NCBI GenBank assembly: GCA_019634955.1
Contig: JAHCAK010000004.1
Span: 1-64,000, forward strand
Length of the DNA: 64,000 nt
Reading direction: 5' to 3'
Origin: Burkholderiales bacterium
GTDB lineage: Bacteria > Pseudomonadota > Gammaproteobacteria > Burkholderiales > Usitatibacteraceae
Shown here: one piece after another, positions 8,602 through 16,518 of the stretch
Position numbering within the stretch: position 1 is the stretch's first letter
How the letters are laid out: each line of letters starts with the position of its first letter
Translations under genes and position numbers: made by a program
Notes under the pieces: generated by a model
Databases searched by the model: none
What the model was told of the DNA's origin: nothing
What the model saw: only the letters and a program-made list of their open reading frames with translations

Positions 8602-9158
8602 CGAAGGCCGAAAGACGCTGCCCGTGGTGCCTGGGCTCCCCGGAATACGTCGCCTACCACGACCGCGAGTGGGGGCGGCCCGTGCACGACGACCGCGTGC
8701 TCTTCGAGTTCCTCGTGCTGGAGGGGGCGCAGGCGGGGCTCTCGTGGTCCACGATCCTCGCCAAGCGCGGGAACTACCGGCGGCTCTTCGCGGATTTCGA
8801 CCCGGCGAAGGTGGCGCGATTCACGCCGGCGCGCGTGGAGAAGCTGCTCGCCGACCCGGGCATCGTGAGGAACCGCCTCAAGGTGGAGGGCACGGTCCGC
8901 AACGCCAAGGCCTTCCTCGCCGTGCAGCGCGAGTTCGGCAGCTTCGACGCCTACGCGTGGCGGTTCGTGGGCGGCACACCGCTCGTCCGGCGGCGGCGCA
9001 CGATGAAGGACGTGCCCGCCTCGACCCCCGAGTCGGACGCCTTCTCCAAGGACCTGCGCAAGCGCGGCTTCACCTTCGTGGGCTCCACGATCATGTACGC
9101 TTTCATGCAGGCGGTCGGCATGGTGAACGACCACCTCGACGATTGCCCCTTCAAGTGA
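8598..9158 (+). CDS. tag: DNA-3-methyladenine glycosylase I
   Basis: 186 residues, the family's usual length. Characteristic segments are CPWC at the N-terminus, YVAYHDREWG, LEGAQAGLSWSTIL, a mid region GIVRNRLKVEGTVRNAKAF, KRGFTFVGSTIMYAFMQAVGMVNDH and a terminal Cys. The N-terminal Cys and His with the C-terminal His and Cys match the structural zinc site of E. coli Tag. It removes 3-methyladenine from alkylated DNA in base-excision repair. ATG overlaps the GGDEF gene stop by four bases. Confidence 0.92.
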   Translation: MTKAERRCPWCLGSPEYVAYHDREWGRPVHDDRVLFEFLVLEGAQAGLSWSTILAKRGNYRRLFADFDPAKVARFTPARVEKLLADPGIVRNRLKVEGTVRNAKAFLAVQREFGSFDAYAWRFVGGTPLVRRRRTMKDVPASTPESDAFSKDLRKRGFTFVGSTIMYAFMQAVGMVNDHLDDCPFK

Positions 9159-9173
9159 CCCGGGCCTGACCCC

Positions 9174-10007
9174 ATGAGACTCGCGATTGCCCTCGGTGCG
9201 GCCGTGCTGGCGGCCGCCCTGCCCGCCTTCGTCGCCGCCGAGCCGGAGCGGCACGTGCCATTCGTGCCGACGCCGGACGACGTCGCGGTGCGGATGCTGG
9301 AGCTCGCGAAGGTGGGCCCCGCGGACCACGTGATGGACCTGGGCTCGGGCGACGGGCGGATCGTCATCACGGCCGCGAAGCGTTTCGGGGCGAGCGGCAC
9401 GGGCTTCGAGATCATCCCGCACCTCGTCCGGCAGAGCCGCGAGCGCGCCAGGCGCGAGGGCGTGGAGGGCAAGGTGAGGTTCCTCGAGCTGGACCTCTTC
9501 AAGGCCGACCTCGATCCCGCCACCGTGATCACGCTCTACCTCTTCCCCGACGTGAACCTGAAGCTGCGGCCCTCCTTGCTGGCGCTCAAGCCGGGCACGC
9601 GCATCGTGTCGCACGACTTCGACATGGGCGACTGGAAGCCGGACCGCACGCTCACGATCCGCGGGCCGGGGAAGAAGCCGGGTTCCACGCGCACGCGCAA
9701 CCTCTACCTGTGGGTCGTGCCCGCGGACGTCGACGCGCTGTGGTGCGGCGAGGGCAACGCCACCGGCACGCGCATGACGATCGCGCAGCAGTACCAGCGC
9801 GGCACGGCGACGCTCTCCAACGTGCGCGGCGTGTACCACTTCGAGGCCGCGGTCGACGCCCACCGCGTGACCTCCCTCTCCGGGGACGGGCGGATCGCCT
9901 TCGTGGAGGAGAAGGACATGCTTCATGTCCGCGAGGCCGCCGGCCCGTTCGCGCACCTGCAGGGCGCCTCGTTCTCGAAGAGCTGCTGCGGCAGCTGCGC
10001 CTACTGA
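9174..10007 (+). CDS. Secreted class I methyltransferase-like protein
   Basis: 277 residues. The N-terminus MRLAIALGAAVLAAALPAFVAAEP is a clear Sec signal peptide. The mature part begins like a DOT1-type methyltransferase: VPTPDDVAVRMLELAKV, then motif I VMDLGSGDGRIVI (residues 53-65), GTGFEI (acidic end of strand 2) and LFLFPDVNLKLRP-type motifs. The last 100 residues are a separate beta-rich domain ending in KSCCGSCAY. A signal peptide on an SAM-binding fold is odd because SAM is not known in the periplasm. A degenerate paralogue lies at 11284 with the same tail. Confidence 0.75.
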   Translation: MRLAIALGAAVLAAALPAFVAAEPERHVPFVPTPDDVAVRMLELAKVGPADHVMDLGSGDGRIVITAAKRFGASGTGFEIIPHLVRQSRERARREGVEGKVRFLELDLFKADLDPATVITLYLFPDVNLKLRPSLLALKPGTRIVSHDFDMGDWKPDRTLTIRGPGKKPGSTRTRNLYLWVVPADVDALWCGEGNATGTRMTIAQQYQRGTATLSNVRGVYHFEAAVDAHRVTSLSGDGRIAFVEEKDMLHVREAAGPFAHLQGASFSKSCCGSCAY

Positions 10008-10014
10008 GCGGGCG

Positions 10015-10650
10015 ATGGCCGCCGACCTGAAGGCGATCTCCGCGGGGACGCTCGCGCACTACGAGCGCCGCGCCGCCGATTTCCGCGAGGGCACGCGCGA
10101 CCACGACGTCACGCAGAACATCGACGCGCTGCTGCGGCACGTGGAGGGCACGCCGCCTTTCACCATCCTCGATTTCGGCTGCGGCCCCGGGCGCGACCTC
10201 GCGGCGTTCACCGCGCGCGGCCACGTGGCCATCGGCCTCGACGGCGCGGCGAGCTTCGTGGCGATGGCGCGCGCGGAGAGCGGCTGCGAGGTGTGGCACC
10301 AGGACTTCCTCGCGCTCGACCTGCCGGCAGGGCGCTTCGACGGGATCTTCGCCAACGCTTCCCTCTTCCACGTGCCGCGCTCGGAGGTGCCGCGGGTTCT
10401 CGGCGAGCTGCGCGCGGCGCTCAAGCCCCGCGGGGTGCTCTTCTGCTCCAACCCGCGCGGCGCCAACGACGAAGGCTGGAGCAACGGCCGCTATGGCGCC
10501 TGGCACGACCTCGCCGGCTGGCGCGCCCTCGCGACCGCCGCGGGCTTCACCGAACTGGAGCACTACTACCGCCCGCCCGGCCTTCCCCGCGAGCAGCAAC
10601 CCTGGCTCGCCACCGTCTGGCGCCGGGACAGTGATCGGGGACGGTTCTGA
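10015..10650 (+). CDS. Class I SAM-dependent methyltransferase
   Basis: 211 residues, ATG eight bases after the preceding stop. SAM motif I is ILDFGCGPGRDLAAF (about residues 44-58), followed by GLDGA (strand 2), DGIFANASLFHVPR (motif near 106-119) and LKPRGVLFCSNP. Small-molecule methyltransferase of unknown substrate; no signal peptide, so cytoplasmic. The last eight or so codons and the TGA are supplied by a palindromic repeat (10623-10676), so the extreme C-terminus is not native to the family. Confidence 0.8.
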   Translation: MAADLKAISAGTLAHYERRAADFREGTRDHDVTQNIDALLRHVEGTPPFTILDFGCGPGRDLAAFTARGHVAIGLDGAASFVAMARAESGCEVWHQDFLALDLPAGRFDGIFANASLFHVPRSEVPRVLGELRAALKPRGVLFCSNPRGANDEGWSNGRYGAWHDLAGWRALATAAGFTELEHYYRPPGLPREQQPWLATVWRRDSDRGRF

Positions 10651-10676
10651 AGAACCGTCCCCGATTGGTGTCCCGG
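10623..10676. repeat. Long palindromic repeat overlapping the end of a gene
   Basis: Outer arms CCGGGACA (10623-10630) and TGTCCCGG (10669-10676) flank inner arms ATCGGGGACGGTTC (10634-10647) and GAACCGTCCCCGAT (10652-10665). The loop is TGAA, with a 3/3-base internal mismatch between outer and inner arms. The loop contains the TGA stop of the upstream methyltransferase. The GGGGAC core is shared with the repeats at 39331 and 50348, which suggests a dispersed family (REP/RAYT-type palindromes). It could also act as a hairpin terminator, but no U-tract follows. Confidence 0.7.
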
Positions 10677-10693
10677 GATAAGATCGCGGCAGG

Positions 10694-11284
10694 ATGAACG
10701 CCAGCCACCCCCTTCGCCTCAACGTCGGCTGCGGCCGGAGCCCGATCGCCGGGTGGACCAACCTCGACGCCGCGGCGCTGCCGGGCGTGGACATCGTCTG
10801 CGACCTCGAGACGGTGCGAACGAGCCCCATCCCCCTGCCAGACGATTCCGTGGACGAGATCCTGCTCTCCCACGTGATCGAGCACGTCCGCGACAGCCTC
10901 GCCCTCATGCAGGAGCTGTGGCGCGTGGCGAAGCCCGGGGCGCTGGCCGCGATCCGCTGCCCCCACGGCGCCACCGACCGCGCCTGGGAGGACCCGACCC
11001 ACCTGCGCGCCTACTACCCCGGCAGCTTCGGCTTCTTCGCCCAGCCGCACTACATCCGCTCGGACTACGGCTACCGCGGCGACTGGCAGCCGGAGGTGGT
11101 GCGGCTGCTCGTGGACCGCTCGCGCTGCGAGGGGCTGGCGGCGGCGGTCGCGTACGACAAGACGCGAACGGAGCGGAACGTCGTGCGCGAGATGATCTGC
11201 GAGCTGCGCGCGGTGAAGCCCCTTCGCGTCCCGGGCCGCGACGCGATCGTGCCGCCGCGGATCGAGATCGTGCAGGTCGACTGA
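10694..11284 (+). CDS. Methyltransferase type 11-like protein
   Basis: 196 residues. Motif I is LRLNVGCGRSPIAGWTNLD (about residues 7-25), followed by VDEILLSHVIEHV and LWRVAKPGALAAIRCPH, the pattern of methyltransferase-11 proteins that handle sugar or polysaccharide substrates. The tail (EMICELRAVKP) is unrecognised. A TAAGAT hexamer at 10679-10684, immediately after the palindrome, could serve as a -10 element. The stop TGA (11282-11284) overlaps the ATG of the next gene. Confidence 0.75.
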   Translation: MNASHPLRLNVGCGRSPIAGWTNLDAAALPGVDIVCDLETVRTSPIPLPDDSVDEILLSHVIEHVRDSLALMQELWRVAKPGALAAIRCPHGATDRAWEDPTHLRAYYPGSFGFFAQPHYIRSDYGYRGDWQPEVVRLLVDRSRCEGLAAAVAYDKTRTERNVVREMICELRAVKPLRVPGRDAIVPPRIEIVQVD

Positions 11285-12006
11285 TGCGCGCGCCGCTGGG
11301 CCGCCTGCTGGCCGCGCTTTGCCTGGCCGCCTCCCCCGCCACGGCCGCGAACCTCGCCGAGCCGGCCGCGAAGGCGCTGCTGCAGCTGGCTCGCGCGACG
11401 CCGGCCGATGCGGTCGTCGCCATCGGCGCGGGCGACGCTGCCGGCGTGCTGTCCGCGGCGACGCGGCTCGGCGTGGGGCGACCCCGCGTCACGGAAGGCC
11501 CCGAGCAGGCGGATATCCCGTCTGCCGACGTCGTCGTCGTGGCGCTCGAGGGCGAGGCGGCTCTGCGCCTGCGCCCGCTGCTCCTCGTGGCGAAGCCCGG
11601 CACGCGCGTGGTCGCCCTCGCGGCCGTGATGGGCGACTGGCAGGCCGATCGCAAGATGCCCATCGAACTGCCCGCCTCGGGCGGCGATCCCGCGCGCAAG
11701 GCGCTCGGCCACCTTTGGATCGTGCCGTCCAACCTCAACGGCGATTGGTGCGGGCAAGGTGCGGCCGGCGGCGCCGTGCTTCGCATCAGCCAGCGCCTGC
11801 AGGCGGTGGACGGCGCCTTCACGAAAGCCACGAAGGCGCTGCGCTTCGCGGGCCGCATCGACGGCACCCGCGTCGCCGCGGCCGGCGGCCGCCTCGCGCT
11901 CGAGCAATCCGGCGACCTCCTGCGCGTCACCACCGCCCAGGGCAACTACGCCGCTTACCGGGGCGCGACTTTCCTGCGCACCTGCTGCGGCACCTGCCCC
12001 TCCTGA
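11284..12006 (+). CDS. Secreted methyltransferase-like paralogue without SAM motif
   Basis: 240 residues with a Sec signal (MRAPLGRLLAALCLAASPATAA). It aligns along its length with the protein at 9174: LLLVAKPGTRVVALAAVMGDWQADRK corresponds to LLALKPGTRIVSHDFDMGDWKPDR, LWIVPSNLNGDWCGQG to LWVVPADVDALWCGEG, and both end in a CCG-x-C tail (RTCCGTCPS here). The glycine-rich SAM motif is degraded (VVAIGAGDAAGVL), so methyl transfer is unlikely. The conserved beta-domain and cysteine tail suggest the shared function resides there. Function unknown. Confidence 0.7.
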   Translation: MRAPLGRLLAALCLAASPATAANLAEPAAKALLQLARATPADAVVAIGAGDAAGVLSAATRLGVGRPRVTEGPEQADIPSADVVVVALEGEAALRLRPLLLVAKPGTRVVALAAVMGDWQADRKMPIELPASGGDPARKALGHLWIVPSNLNGDWCGQGAAGGAVLRISQRLQAVDGAFTKATKALRFAGRIDGTRVAAAGGRLALEQSGDLLRVTTAQGNYAAYRGATFLRTCCGTCPS

Positions 12007-12021
12007 GTTGGGCCGGTTCCG

Positions 12022-12047
12022 TAGACCGGTTCCGCGGAACCGGTCTA
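12022..12047. repeat. Perfect 26-base palindrome between convergent genes
   Basis: A perfect inverted repeat with no loop: TAGACCGGTTCCG followed by its exact reverse complement CGGAACCGGTCTA. It lies between the convergent ends of the secreted methyltransferase-like gene (stop at 12006) and the MFS gene, and it supplies the MFS stop codon (12045-12047 on the minus strand). GACCGGTTCC also appears partly repeated just upstream (CCGGTTCCG at 12013-12021). It could be a bidirectional terminator or another member of the palindromic repeats of this genome. Confidence 0.65.
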
Positions 12048-13262
12048 TTGGGGCCGGGCGCGGGAACCGACGGTGAGCGCCGTGGCGATGGCCAGCGTCT
12101 GCAGGGCCGCGACACCCCAGAGGACGTGCGAGTAGCGCCCCGCGTCCATGAGCGGCCCGAAGGCGAGCGGCGCGCAGGCGAGCCCCACGTCGATGCCGGA
12201 GTAGACGAAGCCGTAGATCCGGCCGAAGGCCGCCTGCCCGAAGGTGCTGGTGGCCGCGCGGCGCACCAGCATGTCGCGCGACGGCCCGGAGAACCCGGCG
12301 CCGAAGCCCATGATGCCCATGAGCGCGACGATCCCCCACGCCGGCGCCACGCCGAGGGCGAGCACCACCGCGCACAGCGCCGCCACCCCGAGGGCGAGGG
12401 CGACGTTGCGCTCCTGCGTGTCCGACTGCGAGGCGAAGAAGCCGCCCGTGCCCGTCCCCGCCGCCGAGCCCAGCAGGTATGCCGTGAGCCCCGAGGTCGC
12501 GAGCGCGATCGACACCCCGTAGCTCCTCTCGAAGATGGGCGCGGCGAAATTCTGCAGGATGCCGAAGGCCATCACCGTGAAGAAGAAGAACACGAAGCAC
12601 ATCCACACCACGGGCACGCCGAGGAACGCGAACGTTCCCCCGGCGCGGGTCTTCCCCTCCACCACCGCGAGCGGCGCGTCGTCGAGGAGCGCCCGGTTGA
12701 AGAGCAGGAACGCGAGCGCGGCCACCCCCACGATCGCCGCGGCGATCCCCGAGGCGCGCCACCCCCACGCGCCGGCCACCGCGATCATGAGCACGGGCGC
12801 GGCCGCCCACCCGAGGCTTCCGGAGAGCCCGTGCACCGAGAACGCGTGCCCCAGCCGCGGCGCCGACACGCGCCGGTTGAGGAGCGTGAAGTCCGCCGGG
12901 TGGAACACGCAGTTGCCCAGCCCCGCGACCATCGCCGCCGCGAGCAGCATCGGGAAGTTCTGCGCGGAGGCGAGCACGAGGCCCGAGGCCGAGAGCAGCG
13001 CGATCCCGCCCGCCAGCACCCGCAGCGCCCCGAAGCGGTCGACCACGAAGCCCGCCATCGCCTGCCCCAGGCCCGAGACCACGAAGAACACCGTCATCGT
13101 GAGGCCCACCTGCGTGAACGACAGCCCGAACTCGGCCATGAGCCACGGGAAGAGCGGCGGGATCATGAAATGGAAGAAGTGCGAGGTGCCGTGCGCGAAT
13201 CCCACGAGCGAGATCACCGCCGCGTCCTGGCGGAAGGGGGTGGCGGGCGAGGCGGTCGACAT
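12045..13262 (-). CDS. Major facilitator superfamily transporter
   Basis: 405 residues with about twelve membrane segments. The loop 2-3 motif GLGQAMAGFVVDRFGALRVL corresponds to MFS motif A, and a central loop separates two six-helix halves. The start ATG at 13262 (MSTASPATPFRQDA) was chosen because upstream sequence is not hydrophobic and lies in the promoter region. Substrate unknown; the VGFAHGTSHFFHFMIPPLFPW opening resembles FucP/YfcJ-like drug or oxyanion MFS members. A TAGAAT -10 sequence lies at 13299-13294 on this strand. Its stop codon is within the palindrome at 12022. Confidence 0.85.
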   Translation of the reverse strand: MSTASPATPFRQDAAVISLVGFAHGTSHFFHFMIPPLFPWLMAEFGLSFTQVGLTMTVFFVVSGLGQAMAGFVVDRFGALRVLAGGIALLSASGLVLASAQNFPMLLAAAMVAGLGNCVFHPADFTLLNRRVSAPRLGHAFSVHGLSGSLGWAAAPVLMIAVAGAWGWRASGIAAAIVGVAALAFLLFNRALLDDAPLAVVEGKTRAGGTFAFLGVPVVWMCFVFFFFTVMAFGILQNFAAPIFERSYGVSIALATSGLTAYLLGSAAGTGTGGFFASQSDTQERNVALALGVAALCAVVLALGVAPAWGIVALMGIMGFGAGFSGPSRDMLVRRAATSTFGQAAFGRIYGFVYSGIDVGLACAPLAFGPLMDAGRYSHVLWGVAALQTLAIATALTVGSRARPQ

Positions 13263-13304
13263 GGGAGGCGGGGAAATCCGGGCGGGGCGCCCGATTCTAT
13301 CGCG

Positions 13305-13318
13305 TTGACCGGAGTCAA
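13305..13318. promoter_or_regulatory. FNR/Anr-like palindrome upstream of the V-type ATPase operon
   Basis: TTGAC-CGGA-GTCAA is a perfect dyad matching eight of the ten conserved FNR positions (TTGAT-N4-ATCAA). Its centre (13311.5) is 63 bases before the first ATPase gene. If placed at -41.5, as at class II FNR promoters, transcription would start near 13353, and TAGGGT (13340-13345) lies at about the -10 position. It also sits just upstream of the TAGAAT of the divergent MFS gene, so it could act on either. Confidence 0.4.
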
Positions 13319-13374
13319 AGACCCCGCGGTCCCACGGGTTAGGGTGGAGGGGAACCCCCGGAGGCATCCGGCGC

Positions 13375-13722
13375 ATGAGCACTCACGAGAAGCCCGCGCC
13401 CGAAGCGATCGAGGCCTGCATCGCCCGGGTCCTTGCGGCCGAGCGCGAGGCGCAAGCCTCCATCGAATCGGCCCAGGGGCGTGCTGCGGCCGAAATCGCG
13501 CAGGCCCGTGCCCGCGCCCGTGCCATCGCCGAGCGCGCCGAGGCGAGGCTTGCCGCCGCCCGCCAGTCGGTCGAGGCCCGCCTCGCCCGCCACCAGTCGG
13601 AAGCCGACCGCCAGGTCCGCGAACTGGCCGAAGCCCTCGAGCCCGCCCAGGCCGACCCCGCGAAGCTCGACGAGGCCCTCGCGCGCGTGGCCGCCTCCCT
13701 CACCTCGAGCCGACTCCCATGA
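13375..13722 (+). CDS. V/A-type ATPase peripheral-stalk subunit (G/H-like)
   Basis: 115 residues, almost entirely a charged alanine-rich coiled coil (EAIEACIARVLAAEREAQASIESAQ and onward). This is typical of subunit G/H, which pairs with subunit E to form the peripheral stalk. No sequence motif defines the family beyond the heptads, so the assignment rests on its position as first gene of the ATPase operon and its length. ATGA overlap with the next gene at 13719. Confidence 0.65.
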   Translation: MSTHEKPAPEAIEACIARVLAAEREAQASIESAQGRAAAEIAQARARARAIAERAEARLAAARQSVEARLARHQSEADRQVRELAEALEPAQADPAKLDEALARVAASLTSSRLP

Positions 13723-14351
13723 TCGCCGCGGGCAGCCTCGAGTACGCCTTCGCGCGCATGCAGTCGCGCCTGTCGCGACGCCCGTCCGAGGGGACCTGGG
13801 CCGCCATCGAGGAAGCGCGCACGCTCGCGCCCATCGTCGACGCCGCGCGCGGCACTTCGCTCGAGACGCTCCTCGCGGCGCTGCCCCCGCAACCCGGCCT
13901 CCCCGAGACCGACCGCGCCGCGCGCACGGCGTGGGAGCGCACGGTCGACGAGGCCGCCGGATGGATGCCGCCCGAGTGGCACGCCGCGCTCGCCTGGTGC
14001 AAGGCTCGGCCCGGTGACGAGTCGCGCACGAAGCCGCATCCCACCCTGCTGCCCTCGCTCGCGCACCCCGAGTGGCGCCGCCGCTGGCCTCCGGACGCCG
14101 CCGACCCCGGCCTCGCCGCTCTTGCCCGGCGCGTGGAGGGTCACCTCGCCCGCTTCCGCATCGCGCAGCCGCACGAGGCCACGGGCCTTCGCCGCGCCTT
14201 CGAGGAGGGGCTCCTCGCCTTCTTCCGCCGCCATCCGGTCGCGCCGTCGGCCGCATTCGCCTGGCTCGCCCTCGCCGCCCTCGACCTCGAGCGCCTGCGC
14301 GGCGAGATCGAGCGGCGCCTCGCCTTCCCGGAAGCGAGGATCGCCGCATGA
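13719..14351 (+). CDS. Probable V/A-type ATPase subunit C/d-like protein
   Basis: 210 residues, helical, with no membrane segments. It lies between the stalk subunit and subunit I, where bacterial V-type operons encode subunit C (the central-stalk cap that contacts the K ring). SLEYAFARMQSRLS at the start resembles the opening of subunit C proteins, but the chain is shorter than the usual 320-360 residues and highly diverged. The assignment is mainly positional. Overlaps both neighbours by four bases. Confidence 0.5.
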   Translation: MIAAGSLEYAFARMQSRLSRRPSEGTWAAIEEARTLAPIVDAARGTSLETLLAALPPQPGLPETDRAARTAWERTVDEAAGWMPPEWHAALAWCKARPGDESRTKPHPTLLPSLAHPEWRRRWPPDAADPGLAALARRVEGHLARFRIAQPHEATGLRRAFEEGLLAFFRRHPVAPSAAFAWLALAALDLERLRGEIERRLAFPEARIAA

Positions 14352-16171
14352 TCCGCCCCCGCCCCGCCCGCTGGTTCGAGGCGCTCGTCGCCCGCGACGA
14401 CACCACGCTGCTGCTCGAAGCGCTGGCCGCGACGGGCGCCGTCGAGCTGGAAGCCCGCGCCGGCGCGACGCTTCCCGAGGCCTTCGCGACCGCCGGCCCG
14501 GCACTGGCGCGCTTCGCCGAATTCCGCTCCCGCTACGGCGGCTGGTGGCCGGCGACGGGGCTCGCCGCCTCGCGCTTCCCCGAACCCCCCGCGACGACGC
14601 TCGCGCGCGGCCTGGAGCGCCTCGACGCCTGGGCGCGCGACGCCGAACCCACCATCCGGCTGCTCGAGAAGAACGCGGAGGCGAGAGACGAGGCGCTGCG
14701 CTGGCACGACATCCTCGCCGTGCTCAAGGATTCGCGCGTGGACCTCGGCGCGCTCGCGCAGGCCGGGCCGCTCGCGCAGGCGCGGCTGCTCGCCTTCGCC
14801 CCCGGCCCCGAGCCGCCGCTGCCCGCGGCACTCCTCGTGCGCGAGGTCACCGCCGGCGAGCGACGCTACGCCATCGTGGTGGGCGGCGCCGCCGACATCG
14901 CCACCGCCGAGCGCGAGACCGTCGCCGCCAAGGGGCGCGCCTTCCCCATCGCCGCGTGGCTCACCGGCAACCGCGCCGCCAACCTCGCCGCGGCGAACGA
15001 CCGGCTTTCCCGCATCGCCGCCGAGCGCGCCGATCTCGATGCCGAGCTGGAGCGCCTCGACGAGCGCCACGGGCTGCGCGAGGCGCTGGGCGACCTCATG
15101 CGCCTGCAGTGGGTGATCGAGCACGTGCAGGCGCTCGAGTCCGGCGAGCGCTTCGCGTGGGTCACGGGCTGGACGAGCGACCGCGAGGGCGCGGAGCTCG
15201 CGCGTGCCGTGGACCGCTCCGGCGCCCGCGCGCTGCTGCATTTCGGAAGAGCGCCGCCGCTTTCCACCGCGCCGCTGCTCTTCGCGAACCCGCGCTGGGC
15301 GCGGCCCTTCGAGCTCTTCCCGCGGGCGCTCGGCGTGCCCGGCGCGACGGAAGCCGACCCCACCGTGGTGCTCGCCGTCGCCGTGCCTCTCATCTTCGGC
15401 TACATGTTCGGCGACGTGGGCCAGGGGCTCGTCATCGCCGCGGCGGGCCTGTGGCTGCGCGACCGCACGCCGGTGGCGAAGCTCTTCGTCGCCGGCGGGC
15501 TCTCGGCGGCCGCCTTCGGCTGGATCTTCGGCAGCCTCTTCAGCATCCACGGCGCCATCGCGCCGCTGTGGAAGGATCCGCTCGCCGATCCCATCACGGT
15601 GCTCGCGATCCCCATCGGCGCGGGCGCGTTGCTGCTCGCGGCCGGGCTCTGCCTCCATGCGCTGGGCTCCTTCTGGCGCGGGGAGTGGGCACGCCTCCTC
15701 GGCGAGGACCTGGGCCTGCTCGCCCTCTACGCCGGCATCCTCGGGCTCTTCGCGGACGCGGCCTTCCAGTGGCTCGCGCTCGCCGGAGCCTTCGCCTTCG
15801 TCGTGGGCCACGCCGTGCACGCGGGGCGGCCGCAGGCACTGGGATCGGGGCTGGGGGAGCTGGTCGAGCGCACGCTGCAGCTCCTCATCAACACGCTCTC
15901 GTTCGCGCGCGTCGGCGCCTTCGCGCTCGCGCACGCGGGGCTCTCCGGCGCCGTCTCGGCGCTGGCCGCCGAGCCCGAGAGCGTGCTCCTCAAGGCGATC
16001 ATCGTCGTCCTGGGCAACGCCCTCATCATCGTGCTCGAGGCGATGGTGGTCTCGATCCAGACCACGCGCCTCGTGCTCTTCGAGTTCTTCGCGCGCTTCC
16101 TCACCGGCGCGGGCAGGCCCTTCCGGCCGCTGGCCCCGCCACCCACCCTCATCGACGGAGACCTGAGATGA
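14348..16171 (+). CDS. ntpI: V/A-type ATPase subunit I (a subunit)
   Basis: 607 residues. A soluble N-terminal half (1-335, with coiled coil around 110-125 and 215-260) is followed by a membrane half with about seven helices. Family signatures are PLIFGYMFGDVGQGL (near 348-362), LLINTLSFARVGAFALAHAGL (near 514-534) and LGNALIIVLEAMVVSIQTTR (near 555-574), which holds the arginine/glutamate-containing half-channel helices. It forms the stator ion channel against the K ring. Overlaps the subunit K start by four bases. Confidence 0.93.
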   Translation: MIRPRPARWFEALVARDDTTLLLEALAATGAVELEARAGATLPEAFATAGPALARFAEFRSRYGGWWPATGLAASRFPEPPATTLARGLERLDAWARDAEPTIRLLEKNAEARDEALRWHDILAVLKDSRVDLGALAQAGPLAQARLLAFAPGPEPPLPAALLVREVTAGERRYAIVVGGAADIATAERETVAAKGRAFPIAAWLTGNRAANLAAANDRLSRIAAERADLDAELERLDERHGLREALGDLMRLQWVIEHVQALESGERFAWVTGWTSDREGAELARAVDRSGARALLHFGRAPPLSTAPLLFANPRWARPFELFPRALGVPGATEADPTVVLAVAVPLIFGYMFGDVGQGLVIAAAGLWLRDRTPVAKLFVAGGLSAAAFGWIFGSLFSIHGAIAPLWKDPLADPITVLAIPIGAGALLLAAGLCLHALGSFWRGEWARLLGEDLGLLALYAGILGLFADAAFQWLALAGAFAFVVGHAVHAGRPQALGSGLGELVERTLQLLINTLSFARVGAFALAHAGLSGAVSALAAEPESVLLKAIIVVLGNALIIVLEAMVVSIQTTRLVLFEFFARFLTGAGRPFRPLAPPPTLIDGDLR

Positions 16172-16518
16172 AAACCCCCTTCACGCTGCTGGCCGCGCTC
16201 GCCTTCGTGATCCTCCTCGCGGCGGCCGTCGTCACCGGGTCGCTCATCGCCGCCTCCCCGGCGCTCGCGGCCACCGCACCCGGCGCGCCGCTGGACCCGC
16301 AGACGCTGTCGTGGGGCCTCGCCGCGGCGGCGGCCTCCACCGCGCTCTCGGCGCTCGCCGCCGGCTACGCGGTGGCGAAGGTGGGCACCGCGGCCGTGGG
16401 CGCGCTCGCGGAGAAGCCGGAGCTGATGGCGCGGCTCCTCATCTTCGTGGGCCTCGCCGAGGGCATCGCGATCTACGGCCTCATCGTCTCCATCCTCATC
16501 CTCAACCGGCTGGGCTGA
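16168..16518 (+). CDS. ntpK: V/A-type ATPase proteolipid subunit K
   Basis: 116 residues. A cleavable or first hydrophobic segment (9-36) is followed by a helical hairpin (about 47-80 and 88-113). The ion-binding carboxylate is Glu98 in FVGLAEGIAIYGLI. The residue after the glutamate is Gly, not the Ser/Thr found in typical sodium-coordinating c rings, which mildly favours protons as coupling ion; this is inference. Stop TGA overlaps the next ATG. Confidence 0.9.
   Translation: MKTPFTLLAALAFVILLAAAVVTGSLIAASPALAATAPGAPLDPQTLSWGLAAAAASTALSALAAGYAVAKVGTAAVGALAEKPELMARLLIFVGLAEGIAIYGLIVSILILNRLG

Noticed and set aside
13294-13319. TTGACT with TAGAAT on the minus strand as a sigma70 promoter for the MFS gene
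   Set aside because: The spacer would be only about 13 bases, too short for a -35/-10 pair; only the -10 is retained as plausible.
11319-13718. Long plus-strand frame running antisense through the MFS gene into the ATPase operon
   Set aside because: Composition is Arg/Glu/His-rich and no domain is recognisable; only the segment from 13719 (the ATPase subunit) is real.
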